Shown here: positions 21,867 to 34,700 of the stretch, piece after piece | Position numbering within the stretch: position 1 is the stretch's first letter | How the letters are laid out: the number at the start of each line of letters is the position of its first letter | Program-made: the position numbers and the translations under genes | NCBI GenBank assembly: GCA_030710605.1 | Contig: CP092877.1 | Coordinates: forward strand, 68,628,488-68,692,487 | From: Cordylochernes scorpioides | Taxonomy: Eukaryota > Arthropoda > Arachnida > Pseudoscorpiones > Chernetidae | Reading direction: 5' to 3' | DNA length: 64,000 nt | Notes under the pieces: model-generated | Databases searched by the model: none | The model's input: only the letters and a program-made list of their open reading frames with translations | Told to the model about the DNA's origin: nothing

Positions 21867-22809
21867 TACATAATCAATACATATCAATCTTTGTTTTTCA
21901 TTTTAAAAAAATACACTACTATTTATACAATAGATTTTTAAACCTATCAGTAGGCATGTGAAACTATTTCATCAACTTCCGAGAATTTGCGTTGTTGTAA
22001 AAACGATAAAAAAATCACCCAATTACCTCAAGAAAGTGCTTCACGGCGATTTCTTAATCAATTCTTCGAGTCTCCACAAATACAGTCATCATAAAACAAC
22101 TGAAGATATATTCCCAGACTATACAAATATGCACATATGGTGCCGAGCTCTGTTCAGAGAATGGAGTTAATCTAACCTAACGTAACCTAATCTAACACCG
22201 AGCCTAATTCAATCCAACCGTTCCTAACATATTCAACACATATTTGATACAACACCCAACCCTAATCAGAGCCAAACCTATTAATTGTTTAATTTATTCA
22301 AATTGAATTATATTCTAATTTTTAGAACGTTCTAACTATATCCTCTTTATGAAATAATACAAAATTATGTATGAACATATATTATCATATTTCTTTTAAT
22401 ATTCGAAATAGGATTGTTTTTACCTTCATTTTGATGGTTACACATCTTTGACATCTTGGGTTGACTACTCCGTTATACATAGAGTTTGTATAAGAGATGA
22501 ATTATCGTTTAGAGAGAGGAACCTATGATATTTTAAAATCGAGTGAGAGAAATTGAGATTGAAACTTAGAATGTGAAAACTCTTATATCTCACGTTAGAA
22601 CTGACACGTTAGTAAAAATAGAGAATCAGATACAAAACTAGGAGACCTCAAGATCATTTAGAACGTGCCGTATTGGAAAAGCATCAGTTCTCGGGTACAC
22701 TTGTCGAAACAATATGCAATTGTGTCAAAATATCATTATGTCTTTACAATACTTGAACTAATCTTCGGACCTCTTTATAAAAAAATATGGAATATAATTT
22801 CAATAGATG

Positions 22810-23060
22810 AACTAGTATGCAACAATTGAACAATCTGTAAGGCAATAGTTGAACCAAAATGTAATAGTCAACAAATATTCCATAGTTGAACCATATGCAA
22901 TATAGTCAACCAGTATGCAACAGATGAACCAGTATGCAATTGTCAACCAGTATGCAATTATCAACCACTATGCAATAGTCAATCACTATGCAATAGTCAA
23001 CCACTATGCAATAGTCAACCACTATGCAATAGTCAACCAGTATGCAATAGATGAACCAAC
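22810..23060. repeat. Minisatellite, 18-bp unit
   Basis: Repeats of TATGCAATAGTCAACCAC and variants, about a dozen, clean in the middle (22930-23045) and degenerate at the left. Because 18 is a multiple of 3, one frame stays open and gives a repeating NHYAIV peptide; I regard that as a by-product. Confidence 0.9.
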
Positions 23061-24255
23061 AGTTAAACCAATTAGTGTGGAAGAGAGAGTTAATAAAAAC
23101 AGCTTAACAACATTCCAATTATAGGCGCGCCATGTTATCTCCGTCAAACATTGACCAGATAACGTTCATTTTATATTTAAAACAGAGAGAATTGTGGTTT
23201 TTACTGCACAAATGTCATCTCTAACTTTATAAAACTTTCGAGAGAAAACTGGATGGACCGAGGGCAGAAAGAAAGTTTGGAGAGTTGTCCAAACGGCACC
23301 GTCCTATTCTACAAACTCTGCTATAAAACGCTTCTATCTCATATTGGGAAAATATCGAGCATTTATTGTTACATTATTTACTTTCTAAAATTTATTCTTA
23401 AATACAGATGTATTTCTCTCTCCTCTAATATAAATGTGTCTTTATATCTATTTTTGTTTTAAAGGGCACACACAGAAATGAAGGGGTATGCAACTGATTC
23501 GTGTACAAAAATTTGGTCAGCTACGGTAGAAAATAAAAGCTTACTCAATTTGAATATGTTCACATGGCTCATTCTTAAGGCATGACGTTAGCCTATGTAA
23601 AGTAAAACAATTTATTTTTGTCAAGCTCAGACCAATCTCATTCTACAACGTTACCCGTGACCTTTGAGGTTTAAAGAATATAATATCTGTGGCCTTTTGT
23701 TGGTTACTTTGTATTTAGCTCCGCTTCAAGTTGACCTAGATGTACATCTTGTTAAATTCCACGATAGATGAGCAGAACACGGTTTCTTTACTTATATCTA
23801 TCGTTTTTATTCATCTTAACCATACTCTTAAAACCTCCGCAATTTATTGATGTGGATCTCTGAGTACTGATCGAGAAGCTGAATATAAGACCTCAGGTAG
23901 TTCAAGAATTCTGGCTAGATTGCCTCAGAGATTCAAACCTATCTAGAACATTGAGTCTATCTTTGTATATTTCCATTATATGGGGGCTGAACAGTTTAAA
24001 CCACAAACGTCCCCTGCTAACCTATCATCCTACGGTACCAATTATCCGACGTTATAAAGGAGGAGGAGGAGCTGTGAAAAATGTGGCACACACCTCAATT
24101 TCCTGCTCGCACCTGATTTGTCGCCGGAAGAGAGGTCCTTATTACCTTGAGGGCCATCAATCCTGACCTGGTGTGTGCATATCTATCGATATTGATGGAT
24201 TAACGCCCATTGTGGAACTTCTATTCTATCTCGTCTCTCCTCTGTGGACGACGAC
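23061..24255. other. No gene seen
   Basis: No domain, RNA or terminal repeat was recognised. Between 22160 and 22260, just before the minisatellite, are CTAACCTAACG-type strings. Confidence 0.35.
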
Positions 24256-24259
24256 ATCA

Positions 24260-24740
24260 GGACAAATCCTGGGGAAGAGATTCCTTCAGAGAGATCACAC
24301 CATTTACATATTCACCGTGTAACTGATCACTCCACTATAGAACGTAGACAGTCGAGTATCATTATAGAATATAGGCGATTTCTGTACGTTCAGGGAATAC
24401 TGTAAGTGACGGATTGGTGAAATATTTATTGGAAATATTACAATAGCATATTTTAATCCCACTGATTGAGTCTTCTAGAAATGGAGATGTGTGTACAAAC
24501 ATATATAAATCCTGGAGAAGAAATTTGTTGAGAGGGATCATACCAATTCCATTCACCTTAACTGGTTACTCCACTATAAATGGTAGGCGGTAGAGTATCA
24601 TTATAGAATAGTTGGATATTTCTGTACGTTCCAGAAATACTGTAAGTGACAGATTGTGATAAAAGATTTATTGGGGGGAAAGATTATAATAGCATATTTT
24701 AATCCAACTGATTGAGTCCGCTAGAAATGGAGATGTGTGT
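24260..24740. repeat. Two-copy tandem duplication, period about 239 bp
   Basis: GAGTATCATTATAGAATA occurs at 24354 and 24593, and AATACTGTAAGTGAC, AGCATATTTTAATCC and GAAATGGAGATGTGTGTG/A follow in both. The copies have several point and length differences. Confidence 0.8.
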
Positions 24741-24764
24741 GCAAACATGTATATATAAACAAAA

Positions 24765-24821
24765 AAGGCATATCCTGACCGTTCACATGAGCATTTTTAG
24801 ATGGCAGAGAGCCATCTAGTG
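24765..24821. repeat. Half of a hammerhead-repeat relative, split by the hAT element
   Basis: GGCATATCCTGACC, AGATGGCAGAG and CCATCTAGTG match 6858-6915. The other half resumes after the hAT at 27450 with TCTAGTGGAAC and AACTAAACGTTGATTTA. The ribozyme part is not present in the right half. Confidence 0.8.
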
Positions 24822-27449
24822 CAGTGTCGGGCAACCTTTTTCGAGTTGCGGCGCACTAAGCTTAATTTATTTTTTTCGCGGCGCACCTGTGGTTCTCACT
24901 ATAAATTTCCTCGTAGGTAATTAAAATACAACAATAAATACTAGTAAAAATTTAAACATATATATCACATTTTATTAATTTTCAATATTAAATTAACATA
25001 ATCAATGCGAGCATTGCGATTGTTTTTGAGAGCATATCAAATCAATACAGGGATCTACTTGTGAAAGACAAACGCGCATCTCCTCATCTATCATTTGAAG
25101 TCTTTCGCGCTTCTTAGACCTTATTTCTGTGAGTGTTGAAAAACCTTGCTCACACAGGTAGGAACTTCCAAATGGCAACAATGATTCGATGGCCGCATTA
25201 CTAAGTTTAGGAAATTTGGAGTTTAAGCACAACCAAAACTCAGATAGCTCCTTTTCAGTGAATAGTCTTTTGAAAACTAAATCGTTTTTTAAATCAATTA
25301 AGTTTTCTTGCATTTCTTCTTCCAGATGTTGAATTTCACAGTGCATAAATGGGTTAACTACCCATTCCATCTTTTCAACGTCCAAGTAAGGAAAATATTT
25401 ATCAAAAGAAGCGGATAGTAATGTCAAAGTTTCTTCGACTTCTTTTTTGATAATAGATTTTGATGGATTCTCTTGAACCATCGGAAAAGATGCAAAGTTT
25501 TCTTTAGCAATGTTTAAATTCCATAAACTGAGTTTTTCCTTAAACGCTTTCAACTTGGTGGAGATAGTGATAATGTTCTCCTGAGCACCTTGCAAATTTA
25601 AATTAAGGTTGTTTAATTTGTCGAAAATATCACCCAAAAATGAAACTCGTAACCACCAAACATCACTCATCATGAAAGGAAAATTAATCTCTTCGTTATC
25701 AATGAATGCCATTATTTCATTTTTCATTGAAATAAATCGATTTAAAACTTTGCCTTTCGACAACCATCTGACTTCAGTATGAAACAATAAATTTTTATAA
25801 TCGGAATCCATTGCTTCACAAAATGTTTGAAAAAATTCTCGATCGAAGAGCATTTGATTTGATGTAATTGACTACTTTGACAACTTCATCTAGAGTTGTG
25901 ACAAGGATGGGAGGAACCGACTTTGACACTAACATTTCTCTATGAATCATACAGTGAACAAATTTGATATTTGGATTTTTTTTATGACATGTGCTATCAA
26001 TCCCTTTCTTGAACCTTTCATAGCTGGAGCTCCATCCGTACAGACGCTAACACAATTTTCCCATCTCAAGTTATACTTCATAACATTTTCATCAACTAAT
26101 TCAAAAATATCCGCACCAGTCGTTCTTTGTTTTAATTCTTTACAAAAAAAGTAGTTATTCACAATTTTTCCTGTATCGACGAACCTCAAAAATGCCAGCA
26201 ATTGAGCTTTATTACTAATATCTGTGGTTTCATCAAGCTGTATAGCCCATTTTGTTGATGAATCATTAAAAGATTGTTTTATTTGCAACTCAATATCTTC
26301 TGACATATCTTCAATTCTTCTCGCAATAGTTTTTGATGATAGTGGAATTTTCGTAACCTTCTCCATAGCATCATTCGTTAACATACATCCAGCCACAATT
26401 TTTAAAGCAGGCAAGATAATTTCCTCTGCTTCCGCGTGAGCTTTCTTCTTTCGAGCGATGAGTTGAGCTATCATGTAACTAGCTGTTTGAGCTTCATCTG
26501 AGGTGGTCATAAATTTCTTGAATTTTTTTGATTGCTTTTGAAAACTTATTTCCAGTTGATTTTACTATTTTCTTATCTTCTTTATTTTCGTTTTGATTTT
26601 GTTTATCACTGGCACCTTCTCTAATTAGAAATCTCTCCATCTAGTTTTGAGAGAATTTAGAAAAAAAAAAAAAAAACACACAAATATAATAATAAAATGT
26701 TTAAATAAAGTTACCTTGAGTTAAAAATGAGTGAGAATTTCGTAACAAAAATATTTGTTTCCTTTTTAACCAACAGATTTTACGGTGTACAAAACTTATT
26801 GTGTGAATGTGTGTGTGTTTTAAAACATGCAAAAAAAATGAAGAATTACTACAGCAATACTTTGACGAAAACTCCGAATAAATTTTTAAAATAAATTTAT
26901 AATTTTTTTTTTGTTTTCTTTTTTTTTAAGCTTTGTAGCTTTGAGTCTCTATTAATAAACAGCTGTGACAAAGATTGTAAATGACGGTTAAGTTTGGACA
27001 TATTATTTTAAAAATTAGGTATTTTCCCGCAGTATGTATTCAACTTTATTAAATAAAGTTGTTTTCGCGGATTGTTTTTTTTAACTTATGATTTTAAATA
27101 GGTACGTACCTATTTGCATTTTTATTTTTTAATAATGGCACGTGCCAGTTATGTACGTCAAGATTATGTACATACGTTATATGAAATATAAAATTATGCA
27201 AACTGTTGTAATTATAATACCAAAATAAGTTTTATATAAAATGAAATTTGCTTTTTTTTAATTTCATTTTTTATATGAAAATATTCGAAAAAAATTATTA
27301 AAATTGAATAAAAATTATAAAAAATATTTTTTGAAACATTATTTTTAAATTTAACCAAAAGTTCTAAATACCTACAAAAATGTTCGCGGCACACCTAGAA
27401 TTCTTCGCGGCACACCAGTGTGCCACGGCACACCGGTTGCCCGACACTG
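24822..27449 (-). mobile_element. hAT transposon (ZBED5/Buster-like), full length
   Basis: A 2628-bp element with perfect 15-bp terminal inverted repeats CAGTGTCGGGCAACC (24822 and the complement ending 27449), flanked by an identical 8-bp target duplication ATCTAGTG (24814-24821 and 27450-27457). Eight-base duplications are diagnostic of hAT. GCGGCGCAC-type words recur just inside both ends as subterminal repeats. The transposase lies on the minus strand. Confidence 0.95.
25002..26640 (-). pseudogene. hAT transposase, ZBED5/SCAND3-like, frameshifted
   Basis: Cuts and pastes the surrounding element. The minus-strand 25947-26510 part encodes the N-terminal half of the catalytic region (LDETTDISNKAQL, then CTDGAPAM). 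The 25002-25853 part gives the C-terminal half, with the family signature YLCEQGFSTLTEI and the RSKKRERL region of the dimerisation domain. Between them the frame changes at a run of eight A (minus strand, about 25976-25983); one more base there would restore the family motif HKKNPN...HCMIHRE, which is readable in the other frame. Upstream, a possible start at 26640 (MERFLIREG) leads quickly to the catalytic part in another frame, with no BED zinc finger, so the N-terminus also looks deleted. A dead gene, possibly not long dead. Confidence 0.92.
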
Positions 27450-27531
27450 ATCTAGTGGAACAAAAAGCAACTAAACGTTGATTTAACTTGTTCCATGTCA
27501 CACGGGGCACGCGGGATACATTAATATGAAG

Positions 27532-27994
27532 ATACACATATGAATGTTCCCCTCTGAACACAAAAGCAAATTTTAGAAGGTAATCTTTGTCTAAACTGTG
27601 GTATATGGGAAAGAAGGAAGTAACACTCACGAGCTAAAGACAAAAAATGTATTAGAAAGTGTGGATAACAAAATTAAAACTCGGGAAGACAAACCTCAGA
27701 ATGACACGGCAATTTATTTTCATCCTATAGAAATTAAAACTTATACCAGAGAGACAATGAGGTAATTTTTCTCTGTGTAGTAATATAAAAAAAATCAAAA
27801 TTGATAACCCATTCATAAAATATATAAAATATTTTCCTCTACTAAAAATACACATATGAATGTTCCCCTCTGAACACAAAAGCAAATTTTAGAAGGTAAT
27901 CTTTGTCTAAACTGTGGTATATGGGAAAGAAGGAAGTAACACTCACGAGCTAAAGACAAAAAATGTATTAGAAAGTGTGGATAACAAAATTAAA
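27532..27994. repeat. Pair of identical 147-bp direct repeats
   Basis: 27532-27678 and 27848-27994 (offset 316) appear identical base for base, starting ATACACATATGAATG and ending ACAAAATTAAA. The spacer has ATGACACGGCAATTTATTT, which also occurs in the Helitron at 29465. The second copy stops exactly where a MITE begins (27995). Confidence 0.9.
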
Positions 27995-28197
27995 TACACT
28001 CATAGACAGAACTTTAGGAATTTGTTCGTTTTAGTATGCATATATTTTATATATTTATTATATTTTTTATTATTTTTAAAAGTAGAACGTTTGAATTTAC
28101 ATATTTGGGAAATCCGCCGTTATATAAGCAAATAAGGAGTGGTTTATGGAAAATGAAGTGGTTTATGAAACTGCTTTAAGTTTTGTCCATGAGTGTA
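27995..28197. mobile_element. Tc1-like MITE, copy
   Basis: Ends TACACTCATAGACAGAAC and GTTTTGTCCATGAGTGTA are inverted repeats of each other. The interior differs from the other copies, so it may be a deletion derivative with filler. It lies against a duplicated 147-bp block. Confidence 0.7.
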
Positions 28198-29110
28198 TAT
28201 TTCGCGTGTAGAGTAATATTTTTTACTATGGTGTCTATAATGGTGTCTCTCTGTGATTTTTTGACCTGTTATTTTATATTTTTATATATATTTTCCATCA
28301 AGATAAAGAGTAATCAACCATAAGGCAGAAATGTGTGTCAACACGTGTGCACGGTAAGTTAACACGACATGACTACACATGTAAAAGCAGTAAGACTTGA
28401 CTTTTCAACGTGCAAAGTTCCATGTCTGGCCTAAGTCTCGCTGTATAAGACAATATGACAGGTGAGTGGATGGACCACCGCTAAACAGAAGTAATCCGAC
28501 CTATTAGGAGGAGAATCCATAAAATAATCAGAGATGAGGAAAAATTGCCTCAATTCCCGCCGAGGAAGAGAGAGAGAGAGAAAAAATTACCCAATTCCAA
28601 GTTTTAATGACCGCAGCTTTGGATGGATACCGGAGAAAGAGGAGTTCTTAAAAAAAAAAAAGAAGAAGGAGAGAAGTGAGTTGTCGAATTGGATCAGGGC
28701 CCGCTTCAAAAATCCGATAGACTTGGGCGAAAGTCATATTTATTTATGACCTTATGGAATATATTCCCCCACACCGATAAATTGAGATGTCTTCTCCCTC
28801 CTTCCTAACTATTAATTTTAACCACCTCTCGGCTGCGGCGGGTAATTCCATTAACTATCAGCTCGCCCGTTGTATCTCCTTGTTGACAACTCCACCACAA
28901 TTTGGTCAACTGGTCACTTTTAATTTTACTCTATAATGGAATCTGTGACGTCACCTGGGAGTATTGTATTTAAGAAAGTTATGATTCTATATTTGAACCT
29001 AGGTAGCTGAATTTTTTCTATACACTTCTTCTCTTATATGATGCAATAGCGCGTCAACTGTATTAAATATTGAAATTATTTTAGACCCGTATGATTCTTT
29101 TAGAATTAAA
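28198..29110. other. No gene seen; possible SINE fragment and GC-richer block
   Basis: At 28349-28425 words such as CTACACATGTAAAAGCAGT suggest an old piece of the SINE body. At 28800-28980 non-repeat DNA is GC-richer with TAATTCC and CTCGCCCGTTG words. No exon was recognised. Confidence 0.3.
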
Positions 29111-29114
29111 ATAT

Positions 29115-29290
29115 TTTCTACCTACCTCATTGCAATGATAAATTAATGGTAGAGCCTGGCTCATCAGTGGTGAACCCTTCCAGAGGTTTCGCCAGTTTAA
29201 TCTACCATACCGCTGTAATATTGCATTTTGATGTTTTCCCTTTATACTGATACTGAAGCTGACCTCTTGGAAAAAAGTATTTTAATTGAA
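29115..29290. repeat. Family A repeat, one arm
   Basis: CTCATTGCAATGATAAATTA, GAGCCTGGCTCATCAGTGG, AGGTTTCGCCAGTTTAATC and TACCATACCGCTGTAATA. The reverse complement has CTGG and CCAG in the pairing positions. The other arm is absent. Confidence 0.7.
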
Positions 29291-29464
29291 CTATGTAGAC
29301 ATAAGCTTTGGAAACACATACAGAAGAAATATATATAATTATGAATATAATTGGAAGGAATTTGATTTTCTAGAAGAAGATAGGCGTTAGGCCTCATCGA
29401 AATATCGAATTTTGTTTTTAATAAATATATTTTATCCAAAATATGCTTTCATTTTAATTATGAA

Positions 29465-30150
29465 TCTATATATATAAAAATGAATGTATGTCTGTTTGTC
29501 CTTTATGCCTGACCAAACCACTCATTGGATCGCCATGAAACTTTGGGAAGTTATTTAGTATAGTACTGGGAAGGTTTCTAGCAAATAAAATTTTTTGAAA
29601 TAACTTTTCGCCTAGATATAATCAAGATAAATATTCTAATTTATCTGTTATAATTCAACAATCTGCTCTAAATATTATCATGATGATACGATGATTTTGT
29701 AATGTAGAAAATTAGGAAAGACAAAATTCAGGATGACACGGCAATTTATTTGAGACAAGAATAATGATACAATTCAAAGGCAAGATACTATTCCTTTAAC
29801 TTCCAATTACCGAGGGAACCAATTAATATTGATTTTATTCAACTTATCGAGTATTTTTTCAAGGGACCGGGAAAAAATGTTCACTTTATCGAGAGATTCG
29901 TTAAACAAACCTTTACTCGGGTAAAACCCGGGCGAAGCCGGGTACATCCATACAAGAATAATGATACAATTCCAAGGCAAGATACTATTCCTTTAACTTC
30001 CAATTACCGAGGGAACCAATTAATATTGATTTTATTCAACTTATCGAGTATTTTCAAGGGACCGGGAAAAAAATGTTCACTTTATCGAGAGATTCGTTAG
30101 ACAAACTTTTACTCGGGTAAAACCCGGGCGAAGCCGGGCGGGTCCGCTAG
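29465..30150 (+). mobile_element. Helitron family C with duplicated 3' end
   Basis: Starts TCTATATATATAAAAATG after a host A and ends with hairpin CCCGGGCGAAGCCGGG, CGGGTCCGCTAG and a host T. Its 686 bp are non-coding. The last third is present twice (29755-29945 and 29953-30145), each with its own hairpin, but only the second copy ends in CTAG. Confidence 0.88.
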
Positions 30151-30734
30151 TATATAATATTTTTCGAGCAATTGCTCTTCCGTAAACCTCAAATAGAGTA
30201 TTTTTTTTAGAACAAATATCCAGTTTTCCTTGTCTAAAGAGACAAATGTAAGAATATTGTGTTTGCTGTCACCCAAGATTAATTGGGACAATTTTGTTGA
30301 AAGCATGTCTGTGTGTTACCTAAATATATTATCCATGCTCTTATTATTAATCTTCATATACCGTTTATATTGGCTCTTCTGGTTAGCTTTGATCTCTCTT
30401 GATTTTCTTTCTCTGCAAATTACTTGATGTTCCATCAGTTTCATTAGTTCCTTATAGCCTCCGAAAATTTATTTCCCTTTTTTTTTAAATCTTCGAGTGG
30501 CTTTAATAGAAGATAGTTTGTTATAAGGAGACATGTGTTATTATACATATTACTTGTGCAAGGTCTCTCCAAGTCCCAAATATTCATTCAGGTGATGTTG
30601 GTCGGATGTTTTCTAGAGATGGCGTTCTGGCAACAGCTAAGTTTGATCGCGTATGGAATACTGAGTTCTGTAACGGCGTAATAACTCGTGGCTGATTGTA
30701 TTGTTTCGCTCTACACCTAATCTTGTCACCTAAA

Positions 30735-30957
30735 TACACTCATGGACAAAACCTAAGAAAGTTGTACCTTTTAGCATGTATATTTGGATTTATACAATAA
30801 CTCTGAAAGTTATTTAATACACGCTGACCTTTATTGAGGACACACGAGATAACTAAGTGTTGAAATTTGCCTCTGTATATCCTTCAAAAAATAACAGACA
30901 ACTGGAGACATCAAAGACTTCTCACTTACTTAAGTTATGTTTATTAGGGTCGTTCCA
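30735..30957. mobile_element. Tc1-like MITE, copy
   Basis: TACACTCATGGACAAAACC opens the element. TTAGCATGTATATTTGG, AACTCTGAAAG and ACACACGAGATAAC follow in family order. The right end is eroded (CTTAAGTTATGTTTATTAGG). Confidence 0.75.
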
Positions 30958-31506
30958 TTTTAAAACAGCACCTAACCTAAAATAACTTAACCTATCTGAA
31001 CCTAACCTAGCGGATTGATATACTCGGCGGCATTTTGCCATCAGTGACCGCAGATATGAGTATCTTACCAAATAACGAGATTCTTTTTCAATATGTGTGA
31101 CAATACTTCTACACTTTTAAATCTTTTAAAAATGACTTTTATCTTATTCACACACATTAAGCCTCAATTACCTTTTCTTTGATTTGTTGATAAGTCTTTA
31201 CATTACACACATGACTCGTTTATGCATAACCTGTACAATATGGGCCAATAGCCAAAGGTTATCGTACGAGGTTGGAATTTATTGTGTTAGGGGTCAGGAA
31301 AAGGTGTCAGCCAATTTCTGGAATAAAAAATCCAACGTGCAGTTGATGTATTACGTGTCATCACCAATGTTTAGCTGCATTACCAATTGAGATGTCATCA
31401 TATTTTTACAAAATAAACGCTCGCTAATCTTGTTACGACTTTTACTTCCTCTAAATGTCCAAGTTTGATCATATTCTCGGCTCAAAGAACAGCAGGGTGC
31501 TCGATG

Positions 31507-31606
31507 NNNNNNNNNNNNNNNNNNNNNNNNNNNNNNNNNNNNNNNNNNNNNNNNNNNNNNNNNNNNNNNNNNNNNNNNNNNNNNNNNNNNNNNNNNNNNN
31601 NNNNNN
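31507..31606. other. Assembly gap (100 N)
   Basis: Exactly 100 N, a conventional gap of unknown size. A TA microsatellite follows at 31640. Open frames crossing it are meaningless. Confidence 1.
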
Positions 31607-31717
31607 ACAATCATATCTACAGTTAAAACAAAATAGCCATATATATATATATATATATATAGAATTTTATTCCTGAAGATACAATAATACAATTTAAATG
31701 GTTTGGTCACATGAACA

Positions 31718-34700
31718 TCTATATAGATAATACCGTAACAGAGTTTTCCATTGTAAAGTCGTGAGCTATCTCCTCCGAAGATTCTGAACTACACATAACG
31801 ATCTATATACCAAAATTTTCGTTATTTTTTTCTTCGTATGATAGGCCTGTTTTTATTTTCCTAATGTTAACAGTTATTTTTATTTTTTAATTTAATCTAT
31901 TTTACAATCGTAGATTTTTTGCATTTATCATCATCAATTCTTTTGTTTACAATTGCGTACTTTTATAGAGAGAAATAAAGAAATACATAATTGATTAGAT
32001 ACAAAAGTGTGAACCAGAAAGTCGATTTTTAAAAATGTTATTATTTAATATAAACTTATTTTAATTTAATTTTGAAATGAAAAGGTAGTGTAAAAGTGTA
32101 TATGAGGTTAGATTCAAATAGGTTAAATTATGTTAGTTTAATCGCTAAATAAGGTTAGTTTTAGATAAGTTGAATTAGGTTAGTTTCAGATAATTAAAAA
32201 AAAATAATGTTCGTTTTTAGAAAAATAATTCGAAATAGTAAGTATATATATTAATATAAAAGATCGAAATGTAAAAATCACTATGTCCAAAATCTTCGCT
32301 TTAACTCGTGTAAAACGGCTCGAAGGTACGGCGGTGTCAACGTACAGCGCCGCCTACCAAAGTTAACCTTTTCTGGGAACTCACCAGGTTATATTATTTT
32401 TCGAATTGTAGATTGAATTATTACTTTTAATCTATCTTTTATAGTGTCTTCAATAGTGTGTGACGTTTCAGCAACAGCATCAGACAGAAGAATAAATGAA
32501 CTAAAGAATAAAATCTCATTTTTTCTTTTGTCTGATGATGGTGGCATTTGAATTAGGTCTTATTTTTTTTTATTAATTTGTTATAGTTTTTCATTTGAAT
32601 TTAGCTCCATTTTTGTGTCTTATTTCTTCTTTATATTAAAACTTAGAATTAAGCTTTGCTTTTTTATATACATGTTTATTACACATTTAGCAATACTTTT
32701 TCTTTATATTTGCTCTTATTTACTCATTTTTTTACTCTTTCACAATCAGATTTTGAAAATGGCTTCACTTCTCCCTATTTGCTTTTGTAGCTTTTCTTAT
32801 AAAAAAAATATTAGAACTTAGAATTAAGCTTTGCTTTTTTATATACATGTTTGTTACACATTTAGCAATATATATACCAAAATATTTTTTTGAATACTTA
32901 CCTCTTTTAGTGAATTTTTGTCAGGGGGGCTACAAAAGTGCCGTACTTATGCAGTATTTTGATGCTTTTCCTGTGAAAAGGATAATGAAATTTAAAATTA
33001 AGCTTTGCTTTTTTATATACATGTTATTTACACATTTAGCAATATATACACAGACTTTTTTGGTGAATTTTTGTCAGGGAAGCTATGGACTGCCGTAATC
33101 ATGCATTATGTTGATGTTCTTCTCATAAAAAAAATATTTGGGTTTGGAATTGGGCTTTGCTTTTTTGTATACATGTTTTTTTACATATTTAGCAATTTAC
33201 ACACAGAAATTTTTTTGAATATTTAACTTTCTTGGTGAATTTTTGTCAGGGAAGCTATGGACTGCCGTAATCATGCGGCTGCAAAAGTGCCGTACTTATG
33301 CAGTATTTTGATGCTTTTCCTGTGGGAAAGGATAATGAAATTTAAAATTAAGCTTTGCTTTTTTATATACATGTTATTTACACATTTAGCAATATATACA
33401 CAGAAATATTTTTGGAATATTTAACTTTTTTGGTGAATTTTTGTCAGGGAAGCTATGGACTGCCGTAATCATGCATTATGTTGATGTTCTTCTCATAAAA
33501 AAAATATTTGGGTTTGGAATTGGGCTTTGCTTTTTTGTATACATGTTTTTTACATATTTTGCAAATTACACACAGAAAAATTTTGGAATATTTAACTTTC
33601 TTGGTGAATTTTTGTCAGGGAAGCTATGGACTGCCGTAATCATGCGGCTGCAAAAGTGCCGTACTTATGCAGTATTTTGATGCTTTTCCTGTGGAAAGGA
33701 AAATGAAATTTAAAATTAAGCTTTGCTTTTTTATATACATGTTATTTACACATTTAGCAATATATACACAGAAATATTTTTGGAATATTTAACTTTTTTG
33801 GTGAATTTTTGTCAGGGAAGCTATGGACTGCCGTAATCATGCATTATGTTGATGTTCTTCTCATAAAAAAAATATTTGGGTTTGGAATTGGGCTTTGCTT
33901 TTTTGTATACATGTTTTTTACATATTTAGCAATTTACACACAGAAAAATTTTGGAATAATTAACTTTCTTGGTGAATTTTTGTCAGGGAAGCTATGGACT
34001 GCCGTAATCATGCGGCTGCAAAAGTGCCGTACTTATGCAGTATTTTGATGCTTTTCCTGTGGAAAGGATAATGAAATTTAAAATTAAGCTTTGCTTTTTT
34101 ATATACATGTTATTTACACATTTAGCAATATATACACAGAAATATTTTTGGAATATTTAACTTTTTTGGTGAATTTTTGTCAGGGAAGCTATGAACTGCC
34201 GTAATCATGCATTATGTTGATGTTCTTCTCATAAAAAAAATATTTGGGTTTGGAATTGGGCTTTGCTTTTTTTATATACATACTAACAACAGAACTACAC
34301 TACTTTAAGGACATGAGAGCACATGCACTGTATCACCATACGTGTACCATTTTCAAAGACCCTGCTTAGGATTAAAACTTCTCAGACAATAACAATAGTA
34401 CCAACCTAGAGGTTAAACTGGTGTGGATGCATTCCTCTGGGAGTGAGACTATTGAGAAATTCAGTAGGGAGTTATTTTGCTTCTCCGCATTCTAACACTC
34501 CAACTGTCAACACTGTGGAAACACTGACTCATGTTTGGTAAGCAATTTCAGGGAAGAAACTATAGACATTGGATTAAATAAATTATTAATTAAATTGCAT
34601 TAAATAAAAATTATTAGATTTAAATAAATATTATTAGAGTGAAAAAAAAAAGACAGAAATTAACAAATTAGAAAATAAAATTTCGAAAAATGCAACTATA

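Noticed and set aside
22915..23124. NHYAIV repeat protein
   Set aside because: An 18-bp minisatellite keeps any open frame open; there is no non-repeat protein context.
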